DNA from: Cryphonectria parasitica EP155
Taxonomy: Eukaryota > Ascomycota > Sordariomycetes > Diaporthales > Cryphonectriaceae
Direction of reading: 5' to 3'
NCBI RefSeq assembly: GCF_011745365.1
Contig: NW_024468915.1
Span: 1,528,653-1,592,652, forward strand
DNA: 64,000 bases
Shown here: positions 10,223 to 21,937 of the stretch, one piece after another
Layout: each line of letters starts with the position of its first letter
How positions within the stretch are numbered: position 1 is the stretch's first letter
The notes under the pieces: model-generated
What the model was told of the DNA's origin: nothing
The model's database searches: none
The model's input: the letters and a program-made list of their open reading frames with translations, nothing else
Program-made: the position numbers and the translations under genes

Positions 10223-11166
10223 CTAGTAGCTGGCAGGCGGTCCGGAAGGCGGGCCTTGTTGCTGGGGGGGCTGTTGTTGCTGCTGCTGCTGGGTCTGGAC
10301 CTGTTGCTGGTCATTTCCATACATGTATTCGCCAGTCTGAGGCCAACCTGCACCATAGACACCTGTGTGTTAGTCAAGCCAGGAGGTCAATCACCAATCT
10401 CAAAGGATCACAAACAGTGGTGATGGCATAGGGTCTCACCTTGCTGGGGCATAGCAGTGTAGTTCATCGCAGCAGGCTGTGGAGGGTACCCGCCACGGCC
10501 ATACTGCTGCTGTGCAGCGTACATCTGGGGGTGCGCAGCCATGGGATGGCCCTGCTGAGGGTATCCGTAAGCCATCTGCGGCATCGCAGAGCCTCCCATG
10601 CCGGAGAAGCCGCCGCGCATGCCGTACCCACCGCCCATCATGCCGCCGCCGCGTGGAGGGTAGCCTCCACGTGGACCACTGTCGGAAGCCCTGTCGACAC
10701 GAATGGTTCGACCGTCAAACCTGTTGGTTGGGGGTCCAAGTATGAATACTCGGTCCAAAGCTTGGTGACTAGGGAAGGAGAGGGGGGGAGTGAACTTACT
10801 CAATATTGTTCATGGCAGCGATGGCGCGCTGCGCGTCGTCCTCATTGGTATAGCGGACGAAGCCAAATCCACGGCTGCGGCCCGTGTCACGGTCCTTAAC
10901 AACTACCTAGAAACGGCCGCTTTTAGTAAACCAAGAATGGCGTAGAAGACGTCATATGGGGAGCCCGTTGGGGCAGGAATGTAGCCGTGGTCGCGCACGT
11001 ACAGCTTCATCAACAGCGCCAAACTCCTCAAACTTCTGTCGGAGCGTCGCCTCCTCAGTATGCCAGGCGAGGCCGCTTCATAGCTTGTCAGATGGGGGAC
11101 ATGTTTCCTTTGCGTTGATGCTTAGATGATGACGTACCCGATGAACAGTTTTGTGGTCGAACTCAT
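10223..11166 (-). CDS. Glycine-rich RNA-binding protein with one RRM
   Basis: Five exons on the minus strand: 11166-11138, 11075-11003, 10906-10800, 10720-10440 and 10347-10223. They give 204 aa, with all four introns (62-96 nt) frame-consistent. One RRM covers about residues 5-80: RNP2 is KLFIGGLAWHT, RNP1 is RGFGFVRYT, and the fold ends [11 protein letters not shown]. The rest is Gly/Pro/Gln/Met/Tyr-rich, with RGG-type [14 protein letters not shown], repeated GYG/GGY and a Gln tract near the C-terminus ending [10 protein letters not shown]. This is the layout of cold-inducible/GRP-type RNA chaperones, which bind mRNA and can form condensates. The introns are spread through the RRM, so retention of any one would destroy it. 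Which mRNAs it binds cannot be told from sequence. Confidence 0.9.
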
Positions 11167-14100
11167 CTTGGTCGCAGCGATGACCTGAACAAAACGCGCC
11201 CTTCTCGAGTTAGCCTAGAGGACGCACTCGTCAAGTTGGAGGAGGGTGACCCTACAGAACGGTACTGGTGCGAGCGAGGAAGGTGGTTTTCTGGTGTATT
11301 GGACGATCAGGGCTGCGAAGGGGCCAGACACGCTCCTTCTTAGGCTAATTCAAGGCAATACCGAGGGTACGCTTGAGCTATTGGACAAAACAAGAAGCTG
11401 TAGGAGTGTGTCTTTTGTTAAAGTTGACTTGAAAGGCTATTGTCTTTTCTTCACTTCTCTGCAGCCTGGGGCTAGTGCTTGGTGAGATAGGAGGAAATTC
11501 GTGTCAGGAAATGATGTGTCGGCACAAGTGCCGAAGAACAGGTGATGGTGCCTGAGATTGCGAGTAGCTTCGCTATGACGGACAAAGGCTCGAAAGTACA
11601 GTGTCTAGTCTGACCAGAAGATGGCCGGGGGGGGCAAATTGACAAGAATCTGGGAAGGGACTGGCGGGGCAGTATCGCGATTCTCATGAAGTAAGGATCA
11701 GGGGTCTTGAGGATGGTTCCCTCCAACCTTAAGTAGCGTTGGATGAAGTAACAAGAGAGAAAAGAAGAAGAAAAAACAGAGAGAAAAGAATAAGAGGAGA
11801 TGCGGGACGAATAATAGTGGACGTTGGTAATATTGGTAGCCTCTTGATTCAAATGCCGCAATTATGCAGAACCATATCAAAGTACTTATACCATAGTACA
11901 TGGCAGGCCATTCAAGGCAACAGACTTGCTGCCCGCATCCCCCCCCCCTCCCCTCTTCCTGGTCGTCATCCCATCTGTGACTGTGAATGCGACGACTGTA
12001 TCTGCTGCCCACTCGCGGGGTAGTTGATACTTCTGCGGCCGTTTCGAAGGGGCATAAATTCCTTAGCAAGGATTACCTGTCCAGACAAGCATCAAACATA
12101 GCAATGGAAGAGTGCTTTACGGCGCCCGCCAAGGGGACTGTGTGCTGCCACTGTGCTTGAAGTTAGACCTGTCGAGCGGTTCGATGGTAAACGTCACCGT
12201 CACCATCAGTACAGAAAATCCACCTCAGTCCGCATTCTGCCTGGCTTCAACTTTCGGCTACAGGGCTAGTACGCTGGCGGAGATCGAAGCATCCAGAGGA
12301 TACATGCAATGATCTGGAGATGCTGCTCCTGGCTGCTGGCTGCTGGCTGCTGACTGGTTGGTTGATCCAACGGGGGCTCCTCTGTCTCCTCTGTCTGTTC
12401 GATATTGAATGTTAGCAGTGCCCCAGAGAACCCACCCGTTTTGACACATCTCCATTCCCATGCTGACCAATATGTTTTGCAAAACGCCATTGAGTAGTTT
12501 CGATGGCCAAGATGGCTTGGCCTGTCGCTATCCCCTGTCTGCGTGTGGACGTGTTGCTGTCTCATTTTCAACCGAAGACCAACATGCCAACAACGCAGTA
12601 TTGCCAGAGAAGTTGAGCCAGATCGCGACCAGAACTGAACCCCTGTACGTTCCAAGCAGTGGAGCGCGTAACACACCCCCCTGCTCAGACCTGCAGTGGA
12701 CAAGAGAGCATCCACTTCTGCCACTGGACAGAGTCAAATTGAACGTCATCTCATCGAACAGGGGTCAGAAAGTGTGCGCACGTTCGTACTTGCTGACAAT
12801 TTCCTGAAGTGCCATTGTCCGTATCCCGGATGGCAAATGAGTTGCTGCCCAACAACAACACACGAGCCGCCCTCCTGAAAAATACTCGCAACCTCTCCAT
12901 TACCTTCCCACCCCTCTCTCTCCGCTCACAAGAAATGCCGCTAAAGGCGCGGTTTGTGCAACAGTCAAACGTCGTGGGGGAGCATCCCTGGCTGAAACTG
13001 GTAGGGCCGTGACGTCCACAGCGATAAAAATGGCCGGAACACAATGTGAAACTGCTGCCCATACTGCGATACCTGCTAGGCTGCGAGGTTGTACCTCGAC
13101 AGCAACCAAGCTGTTTCGTTTGGAGGACATGCCCAAAAAAAATAATTCTGACAGGTATGTCATATCCACAATCGCCATCAAGGTCGCTTCAACCTGCGCG
13201 TCTCGGTATCTCATCCGCAGGCAAGCTTCTCCACAAGCGCGCCAAGCCTGTGGGATACTCCATGATCGAGGAGGTGAACATTGCAACTGGTCTCGGCGCT
13301 GACAACTCGAAATAGACCCCATGCGAGCCGCGACGGCGACGAGATGGGATGAGACGTTGTCGCCGTCTTTCAAGGGGAAGAGATGGGCAAGGTTTCTGGC
13401 TCACATAACCCACAACGCTCCTCTTGTGTGCCGAGGCTCTCTGTCAGTGTGCCTTGTCTGATAAGTACAGCGCAGCAGTCGAGCCCAAATACCAATCGAG
13501 AGTCGCATGAATTGTGGGGTTCGGTACAGCGCCGTACAGATCTAGCGGGGTGTTAGCCTGACAACCTGGCTGTAGATCGTGGCGTTTGAGCCGCGAACTT
13601 GCATGCCCAGGGTCCATACTTTGTGCAACGCGCAGGAGCTGAGGTCACAGCAGCACGTGAGACTATGGTCTGTGTCACCACACAGCCACTATGCGATGAC
13701 AGCGAAGTCGGCGGACCAAAAAGATCTCCACATGAGCGCATTTCCGGTGCGTCTATTGAAACGAAGTTCTCAACAGGTGCTTGGCCCCTGAGCACCATTG
13801 ACGTTTGGCAGGCGGTCTCGATCCAAGGCTTGGCACTGTTTTCTGGCGCATGAAACCAGGACGTCTTTCCAGGTTGAGATATCACCGTTGGGTTTTGATG
13901 GTGAAGGAGGGGTCAAACACTGACCCACTGCGCAGATAAGCCACAGGACAAACTGTGCGCCTGATACTCTGAGATACTTTTGGGGCCTGGGAAACGAACG
14001 AGATGAACCCAATCAGATCATCGTCTTGGAATTCGGTGGAGAACCACATTGGTCCATACTCTGTACGTCCCAGAGATGGGTATCGAGGGGTAGGATCGTC

Positions 14101-15150
14101 TTGGGCGGCATCCTACCTAGGCCCGCCAGAGTCATGTCGTTAAACGCTCGACGCATACCTGAGAGCTCGCTTAGCCAAGAAGTGATGCGAGGCCAGGGGG
14201 CATCGTTATTGCCGCTTGGAAGATGAAGCTTTCGTCGCAAGTCAGCATGGCAGGATAGCCTGGCGATGACACAAAGAGACGAGACTGGGCTCCTGCTACC
14301 ATGGATTCACACGGTGGATCACATACAGAGGACCTCACAGCCTGGTCGCTGTGGTGCACTCAGGGTTGAGCGCATTGAATAGTTGCAACTGTGTTGAGAG
14401 CTGTCAAAACGTCTCAGGATTTCTAGTCGAGTTCCAGGTCTCTCTCAACATGACTGGAAAGGAGTGTCGGGGCTACTATTGTTTTTAACGGTGATGGCCA
14501 TGACTACTCTAGCAAGGAAGAATGGAGCCAGCGTATCTAGCAAGTGGACCCAAGGTGAGATCCTAAGGCCTCACAAGTTAGAAACTCTAACAGCTCTTGA
14601 GCCAAGAGTAAAGCACAATGCTGCACGACGACAAGTTTGAAGAGATCTGTGGCAGGACTGCAGCTCTGTCGGGTCTGCCTTCCATCTCGGGTGGGGAGAA
14701 GAAGGCTCTGCCCTTTTTGGGACAACATGTCCAACCTAACCTCTTCCTTCCCTCGCTGTATGGACGCAACATACCACTTCACAGGATTGGGCTGGGGCCT
14801 TGCTATTTCGCACGAGTCGTCGCCTCCCTCTCCTTCACCTCTTCCCTCTCTCTACTTTGCTGTCCAAGCCTCTCCTCCGGCCCATCTTCTGACTTCTTCC
14901 AGCGGTCCGTCCTTTCCGGATGGAGTTGGCCATCCTCATTTTTGCATATGGATGTTTTGGAAACTGCCCTGGACCCAATGAACCTTCTCTAGTGATGGTA
15001 CCAGGCTTGATGAACTGCCTTCCAGCTGGTTTGCTTTGTGTGACAAGGAAGATCAACAACCGTCCCAAGTGGCGACATCGGACTTATGTCTTCAGCAGAG
15101 AGGAACTCTCCACGGCTACACACGCGCTTGTTGATCCATCAGGAATAATC
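11167..15150. other. Divergent spacer of 4 kb, no gene recognised
   Basis: Lies between the divergent starts of the RRM gene (-) and the large disordered protein gene (+). Short frames exist on both strands but none carries recognisable motifs. A heptameric CTGGCTG repeat (about three copies) lies near 12330-12352. Upstream exons of the right-hand gene could be hidden in the last few hundred bases. Confidence 0.45.
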
Positions 15151-17498
15151 ATGGCCTCCTCAGAAGTCCATGCTCATCATCGTCACCACCGCCACCGCCG
15201 CAGAGAACCTGGACATAATCATGCGGGCCAAACATCACAGGCAGGCAACCCACATTGGAAGAGAACCGACGAGTCATGGCCGGCCCTCCTCGTGAAACTC
15301 GACGGTAACAAAGAGGATTTGATTGAGGGATGGCTGAGGGAAGTACATGCGCAGACACAAGGAGGTCGACACTCCAGAGATAGCGAACTCACACCCAATT
15401 CTCACAGCCAGCGCTCTGCCGAGACCCGGACAATGCAAAAGCTGCCGTCTGCGGCCAGCATTGGAAATACAGGACCTTCTCGTCAACAAAAAGACCAGCA
15501 CCGCAAGCGCAAACATGTTCTTGCAGCAGAAGCCAGCCCTGTTGTTGCCTTCGATGAGGATTTTGGACAGACAGCGCGTCATAGGGGCGCGTCCCGGCCG
15601 CCTCAATCAGACTCTCTGATAGAGCAACGCTTTTACGAAAGGGACAAGGGACATTACTGCGAATCAGGTGGTAGTATGAAGCCTCCTACTAGCTCTCCGA
15701 CAAATCATCAGTTCGAGAAACGTCCTCGGTACAAGACGAGAAGTGATCGGTACGACGTTGTCAGGAACGACAAGTCAGACAGGGAGAAGTCGAAGGAGGG
15801 AAAGAGCAGGAAGCCGAGGGGAGACACCAAGAAAGACAGGAAGACAAGGAATCAGATGACTTCTGCAAAGGAGGCCACGGACAACTTCAATTCCCAGTCC
15901 ATCCTCAGTAATAGAGTCACTGTGAGTGCCTCTCGTTGGCTCGACCCTGCTCGTATACTGAAATAATGCGAAAGGTTCCACCATCTTTTAGCCCTGGGTT
16001 GTTTGGCAATGGTCGAAGATCTGGACGATTGGGTAGGTCACCATGATCACCACTTGATTCCTCATTAATACGTCTGACAGTGACCGACCTCGCCTTTCAT
16101 GAGATGTCTTTTTTGAAACAGCCTCGTCAAGAAGCCCGAAAATCTCTTTCACGCAATCGCGAGTCTCAAAGAAAGAGGGACGACCGCCAATTTGAAGAGA
16201 TCTCGGCCTTTTTCGCTCCAAAGGGCCCTCCAGAACGGCATGATGCGCAAGACAGGAGGCAGTCAGTTGCCAGCGCGCTGTCGAGCTATGATGGGCGGAC
16301 AGGCGGCAACTCAACCCACACTTCTGGCCACCAAATCCTCAAAGACTGGCCGAACCTTGTTCCAACGAGGGATCAGTATGGTCCGAAGGTCCGTGAACAA
16401 GTGTTGCGAATGGAACAGGAGGCAAGGAGGCAAAATAAATCTTCCAGTTGGTCGGGCAGCAACCCGCCTTCTACGACTACAACCACCAGACCCATCGATG
16501 GTGATGCTCTTTGTGATCTCGCCCAGGAGCGCGGACTAATGGCAGCGGATTCCAGAAAAGCATTGGCTCGGTCTGGGATTTTCCACAACACAGGCATCTC
16601 CTTCAGTTCGGAGCCGAAGTGCCGGGGAAAAGGTGATAGAGCCGGCTCCGGAGGTCAACTGACCCAGGCGGGCTTGGTAGACCAGGCTTGCGAGACAGCT
16701 CAGAAGGATCAAACGGCGCAGAACCATCCTGTTCGAATCGTTCGCTACCAAGACCGTGGCACTATGGCCAGTGGGTGGTCTACTGGCGCAGACACACCAG
16801 TATTTCACACCGAACACATCTCTGAACGACATAGCTCTGCTTGCGCTCAACACGTGGAAGTAGCTGCCTCCAATCACAGGGTCTTAGACGGGGTGGCAAA
16901 GCACAATAGCGCTCTGCTTGCGGCGCCTGCTCAACAATTTGAGCATAGCGATTCGGCAAGAGGCGGTGTTTTGGCCATGAACGTCTCTGAGGAAGGCACC
17001 ACAAACCTCGGTCAGCGGACAGGACCAGAGCGGCCCAAATCACCCAAATGGACAATGATTGAGCGACTGGAAGCTGCTGCACATGACCTGGAGCCAACCT
17101 GCTTTTCACACGCGACCCAACCAACGTCTTGGTCTATCCACGATGCCCATTCGGTCCCGGCTGACTACCGAGCTTACCCATGTTCACCACAGATGGATAC
17201 CCAAACGTTACCGCCTCTTATCACCTCCACACAAAAGGACGATGAAACGATGAACCGTGGATTTGATTTTGCATATTCCAGGTCGCAGCGAAACATGAGA
17301 GATTACATTGTGCAGTTAGAACGGCAAGTATTAGGAGTTAGTTCAGGAAACATTGGAGAGCTGTATGATGCGATAGACAATCCCTTTGTCGAAGAAATAA
17401 GAGGTGGATTTACGTACGAGGGGGATGTTGATCTGGAGCAGGAGGCAGAGCAAAGGTTCATGTCATCTCTCCGGCAGCCGCGCCGATACCCCATTTAA
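15151..17498 (+). CDS. Large disordered basic protein of unknown function
   Basis: I do not recognise this protein. The best model has two exons, 15151-15921 and 16122-17498, giving 715 aa. The 200-nt intron has donor GTGAGT and an acceptor ending TTTTTTGAAACAG, both in phase 0. A nearer AG at 16080 would break the frame. The N-terminus is His/Arg-rich, then a patch reads WPALLVKLDGNKEDLIEGWL (about 37-56). A strongly charged Lys/Arg/Asp/Glu region near 210-245 (EKSKEGKSRKPRGDTKKDRK) may be a nuclear localisation signal. The C-terminal 80 residues look more ordered, with MRDYIVQLERQVLG and a GGFTYEGDVDLEQEAEQRF segment. The open frame extends upstream of 15151, so the start is uncertain. No enzymatic motif was seen; a nuclear or scaffold role is only a guess. 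Confidence 0.65.
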
Positions 17499-17834
17499 TT
17501 TAACAAGTCGCTTCATACCAAATGCTGCGCAAGACCTTCTGTGTTCTCCCTTGCTCTTGGTCAATCAGCGGTACCCGCTGGCCGTACGGGGCGTGGGGCA
17601 AGCCAATTCCAGCATCACGACACACAGGGTCCACCTCGCATTGCCAGCTCGGACACTAAGCCATATGCTTGGGCCGTCTCTAGCCTACCAAAAGGTCATA
17701 CGAGCACCATCACGGCGCATAGTACCACAGTACCACAACGAGCGACTTCCATGGGTTGCTGAAGGAGGAGGGGGGGGGGGGACGGGGCTGCATTGCATGC
17801 TGTCAGCAGCCAAAGTGGCTATAGGACCGTGCAG

Positions 17835-17885
17835 CCACCTGGCAGCACCCACCCACCTTGTCGGCCATGCTTGGCTGCCAGGTGG
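17835..17885. repeat. 12-bp perfect inverted repeat
   Basis: Arms CCACCTGGCAGC (17835-17846) and GCTGCCAGGTGG (17874-17885) are exact reverse complements separated by 27 nt. Each contains a CACCTG/CAGGTG hexamer. Confidence 0.9.
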
Positions 17886-17903
17886 TGTGTGTGTGTGTCG
17901 CCC

Positions 17904-18040
17904 AGCACCTGCAGTAATGTTTGGCCCAAAGCGGTATGCATTCGATGTAGGCATGCATGCAGGTATATCAATCAAACCCAAAGGTACCGCCGAGACGGGG
18001 AGGAGGTAGGGGGCCCCGGGTGACCTGGCCTGCAGGTGCT
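17904..18040. repeat. 11-bp perfect inverted repeat pair
   Basis: Arms AGCACCTGCAG (17904-17914) and CTGCAGGTGCT (18030-18040) are exact reverse complements, 115 nt apart. They again carry CACCTG and CAGGTG. Confidence 0.88.
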
Positions 18041-18271
18041 CATCACAACAGCGCCTACCAAGTACAGGCACCCACCCACACATCAGTGTAGGACCCCAAC
18101 TCTAGGGAGGGGCCGGATGGGGTGGGATTCTGAATACGATGACTGCTAATAGTGTGAATTCTCAGGTCGACTGTTGTATGGTAGGACATTGCGAGAGAGC
18201 GCATAACCCGAATTCCGAGAGTTGGTGAGTCGCAATAGGATAAGCGAGCTTTTTCCTAGGCACCCAGAAGG

Positions 18272-18304
18272 CCTCCAGGGCAAGAAGCCTGGAGGGGTTT
18301 TTTT
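18272..18304 (+). terminator. Stem-loop followed by a T run
   Basis: CCTCCAGG (18272-18279) pairs perfectly with CCTGGAGG (18288-18295) around an 8-nt loop. GG and seven Ts follow. The form resembles an intrinsic terminator, but the context is fungal and no transcript is known here. It could equally be a Pol III-type T stop or chance. Confidence 0.45.
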
Positions 18305-19248
18305 GCCTGTGCCTCAGCTGTGGACCCTGCAATAATCGACCCCCTGGACATTTAGTTGCAAACGATAGCGAGGCTGCGATAGCCGCTGGAATGTCATGCT
18401 GTGGGCTATTTTACCTGCATACATACGTGGATTGACTCACGCGGTGGTTCGGCCGTTAGTCTCGATTAAGCTCTCGAACTCCTTCTTGTGCCTGACTAGG
18501 GTGCTAGGGTATAGATGCGCCAAGGGAGGGAGAAGTTCCTTGTCTCAGATCTCTGCGCCTCTTTCATTATGTCATTTTGTGTTGAGCACAAGGTTCTTGT
18601 AAAGGGCGCATGGGTAGAGGGTAGCAGAGATGGAATGGCATGAAGTGGCTTGCAGCAACGAAACCCCTCGGCGGATATTATGGTTTCTCTGTTGTTGTCG
18701 CGCCTTCCTTTTTTAAGGGGCCCACAGAGAGGGAGGAACGGATCATTTAGTACACCATGAAAGTTTTTTGGGATGAACAGCTAAAGAAGCTGGACTGGGG
18801 CCGAGGGAGCCCACTCTTGCCCTTTCTTCAAGCATTCCGCCGGATCGCCAACCTAGTCCCAAGAGCCTCAGCCCAGCCGCCCTAGGCCTGAAATGACGAT
18901 AACCTCATAGACTATGCACGCTCGGATGTTTGCCCCCCCTGTTGCCTGGAACCAATGATGGCCAGGCCTAGAATTCGCTCGCCCCCATTTTTTCTCTCTT
19001 CTTCATCCGGCGGACGATGTGTGCTGGTCTACTACAGTAGCTGCAGTTGGGAAGGGGGAGTGAAGGGCCCAGCCTAGGAATGTTGCCTTGCTCAGGCTCT
19101 TCTTGGCGGCGACTATGCAAATCACCCAACCTGGAAGAAAGGGGGGCGCAGCAATGATGGTGAAGAAGTCAGCAGCTCAACGTTGCACTAGTTTACTGTA
19201 CGTATGAGGCACGGCATACTTTACTACACCTTGTACCCAACCGAACTT

Positions 19249-19313
19249 CATCTATCTCCTCCTCCTTCCTCCCTCCCCCACCCTCCACTCCCTCTCTTTC
19301 TTCCTCTCTTCTA
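19249..19313 (+). promoter_or_regulatory. CT-rich tract upstream of the GPI wall protein gene
   Basis: About 65 nt of nearly pure pyrimidine (CTCCTCCTTCC-like), some 440 nt before the ATG at 19750. Pyrimidine-rich stretches near transcription starts are common in highly expressed filamentous-fungal genes. No TATA box was clear. Confidence 0.45.
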
Positions 19314-19749
19314 CCTTCAACCTGTGACTTGTCACCACCGTCAGCATTCTTACCTACAGCTCACCGCTCCAGGTCTTGCCGGATTTCGTTGAGTTCCCTG
19401 CTACTTCACTGTTGCAGCCTCACCGGCCCAGTCATTCGCTCACTTCACATTCATTCACTCACTCGACCACCCAAGGTCTTAAAATCGTCACTCTTTCCCC
19501 CCATCATCAGCCTCTCCCTGACCTGCGTCATTCTCTTCGCAAGGAACGCAACGCTCTCCACAGCAAATCTTCCTTCTCATCCCTTTGGAGGTCCCTTTTA
19601 CAGAGTGTAGTCCTTCGTTCAGACAACCTCCCACGTACACACATCTCTTCCAACTCTCTCACACTCTTTTTGATTTGTCTGTCTGCCAACGATCAACTTG
19701 TCCTACCTAATCTATAATACCAAACCACACACCACCCAAACAAAACAAG

Positions 19750-20592
19750 ATGAAGTTCACTATCTCGGCTGCCGCCCTCCTGGCCTTTGTCAGCTCTGCC
19801 CTCGCACAGGCGACGGAGGGCTTCGATGCCATCACCTCCCCGACCGAAGACGAGGTCCTCACCGCGGGCACGACCTTCACCATCACCTGGGATCCTACTG
19901 CTGCGTATGATGATGAGACCGTGAGCATCATCCTCCTGCAGGGTGCGACACAGGGAACCCTTGAGCTCGGTCCCACCGTTGCTTGTACGTTTTCTCCCCT
20001 CCTTTCCACTCCCTCGCGAGAGAGAGAGAGAGAGAGATTCCCCTTTGTGAATGATACACTCGGCTGACAGAGAGAAACAGCAAGCATCGACAGCTCCCTC
20101 GGCACATACTCGTGGACCGTAGACAGCTCCAACGTCGGCTATGCGCTGTACGGTCTCAAGCTCCAGCTCGACTCGGACAACTCCATCTTCCAGTACTCTT
20201 TCCCCTTCCAAATCGAAGGCTCCACCAGCTCCACCAGCTCCAGCATCCCCGTGACAACCAGCACGCCAGCCTCCTCCGTCTCGCTTCCCGTCTCTTCTTC
20301 CGTGACCAGCCTGACCCTGACCTCGACCACCACCGCCGTTACCACTATCGTCTCTCCCAGTGTGACGTCCGCCGTCACCGGTTTCAGCAACTCCACCACC
20401 AGCAGCGCATCGGCCAGCGGCACCGGCACCGGCAAGGTGACCACCCTGACCACCGTCAGCAAGGCCTCGGCGACGGGGGCTGCTGCAGCGGCAAGCACTT
20501 CGGCGTTCGCGACGGCTGGGGCGGGCAGGGTCGCTGCTGCAGGGACCTTTGCTGCCATTGGTGGTATGGTTGCTGCTGTACTTGCCCTGTAG
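19750..20592 (+). CDS. GPI-anchored Ser/Thr-rich cell wall protein (Kre9/Knh1-type domain)
   Basis: Two exons, 19750-19984 and 20081-20592, give 248 aa; the 96-nt intron contains a GA repeat. A signal peptide (MKFTISAAALLAFVSSALA, cleavage after residue 19) leads into a Kre9/Knh1-like domain. The marks of that domain are ITSPTEDEVLTAGTTFTITW, VSIILLQGATQG, SSLGTYSWTVDSS and YALYGLKLQLDSDNS. A Ser/Thr-rich stalk (about 160-220) is likely heavily O-mannosylated. The C-terminal hydrophobic stretch AAGTFAAIGGMVAAVLAL ends the chain, as expected for GPI attachment. Location: plasma membrane and cell wall. This family is linked to beta-1,6-glucan or wall assembly, but no enzymatic role is known. 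It converges on the nitrate transporter gene. A frame of 348 codons on the opposite strand is a composition artefact. Confidence 0.9.
20019..20038. repeat. GA microsatellite in the GPI gene intron
   Basis: GAGAGA repeat of about 20 nt inside the single intron (19985-20080). Confidence 0.85.
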
Positions 20593-21937
20593 AAGCTTCT
20601 TTTGTGAAAGCGCTTCCAAGCTTACCAAAAAACGACAAACATGTTCAACTTCGTTCTGCCCTGTCTCCATCACCTGATGGCCGGGTAGCCCTCTTTTGTT
20701 CTTGATGTTTCGGATCGATTTGTTTCCCACATGGTTCATGTAATGGTTGTATGATCACTAGAAATTCAACACTTTCCTCATTCAGCGGTTAATGGAGCTC
20801 GACATGGTGGATTCATCGTGGGTGTTGAAACGGACTGGCATGGCTAGAATGAAATGGGAATGTTATAGTGATCACAAACTAGACGAAGAAAAAGCAATCG
20901 AGAGCATACAATGGAAAGAAAAGAAGAAAAAAACAATGTCAAATTATGTATTCTGAATGCAACGATGAGATATATTATAACACGTTACCCTTGATTGATG
21001 TGTTCTTTTCTTTCGTTGTTAAAATTTGTGTGTGCGCGCAGAGCATAGCTCATCCATCAGAAGCAATGCGAGCGTTTCCAGCTCATCGCTTTGCAAAAGA
21101 ACATCTACTTACTGTAGAGAGGTCCGGCACCAAAAGAAGCTCTCCAATCGCCAAGAATTTCATGTTTCTTTTGGTACCTAGGTAAAGTTATGCATGGCTG
21201 GAATTTCAACACTGCATGCAGAAGAAGAAAAGAAAAAAAAAAGTGGAAAGAAAGAGAGAAGAAGAAAAAAAGGATTTGACAAGGGCTTGAGTAAATGAAG
21301 GAGGGGGGGGCGACAAGGTTAGAAAATCCTACGAGGAAGAAGGAGGTGGGGGGGGGGGGGAAACCGGTGGTGCAGGTGGGCTGGTTGGGGTGAACAGTGG
21401 ACTGACTGGCTGGCTGACTGACTGACTGACTAACTAGATTTTTTTTTAACCTTGAAAATAAACTTCTGGCTTGTGCAGGGCGACCTTGCTGATGGGTGCA
21501 ATGCAGGTGTGGTTCGGTTCTTTCGGAGTAAGTGTGGGGGCCCCGGTCCCATGGTTTTGGTTGCGAGGAAATGATCGGCGGATTGGTTTGGACTTTGGTA
21601 GCTGAGTTTAGGGAAGACGATGTGCGAGATTTTGATTTGTATAGAAACTCGGAGGGAGAGGAGGGAGAGAGTGGGTGATGCAATAGACTTGCCATCAATT
21701 TCATTGCAAGGGGGTTTACTCGGCGTGCTACAATATTGGTTGCGGTCTCTGAAAATCAAAAAATATATAATTCTTAGAGCGTGCAATGATATGTATTCTG
21801 TATTCGCAGGCACCATCGTAATAGTAAAGAAACATATATTGGAAAAAACTAAACAAGACAGAGTATCATCATGGATGAACAAAAGAAGGGGATAAAAGTT
21901 CCCCAAGATGCAACGCTGCTGCTGCTGCCGCTGCTAC
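20593..21937. other. Convergent 3' spacer, GPI protein / nitrate transporter
   Basis: 1.35 kb between stop codons. It holds purine-rich tracts (21216-21275), G-runs near 21303-21310 and 21348-21360, and a (CTGA)n/(TGAC)n tetranucleotide tract at about 21401-21436. No gene was recognised. Confidence 0.55.
21401..21436. repeat. CTGA/TGAC tetranucleotide tract
   Basis: Imperfect tandem CTGA with CTGG variants over about 36 nt in the convergent spacer. Confidence 0.8.

Larger units (their letters stand above)
17499..19749. other. Spacer with inverted repeats and the CT-rich leader of the GPI gene
   Basis: 2.25 kb between two plus-strand genes. Left half: a G12-like run near 17767-17780, a set of CACCTG/CAGGTG inverted repeats at 17835-18040, and a stem-loop followed by a T run at 18272-18304. 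Right half: pyrimidine-rich tracts from about 19249, typical of the leader of a strongly expressed fungal gene. No coding region was recognised. Confidence 0.6.

Noticed and set aside
16080..16121. Using the AG at 16079-16080 as the acceptor in the large unknown gene
   Set aside because: With donor 15922 it breaks the frame. The AG at 16120-16121 after a T-rich tract keeps frame and looks stronger.
19693..20739. A 348-codon minus-strand frame opposite the GPI wall protein gene
   Set aside because: The plus-strand gene has signal peptide, domain, intron and GPI tail. The antisense frame is Gly/Arg-rich without motifs and reflects codon bias.
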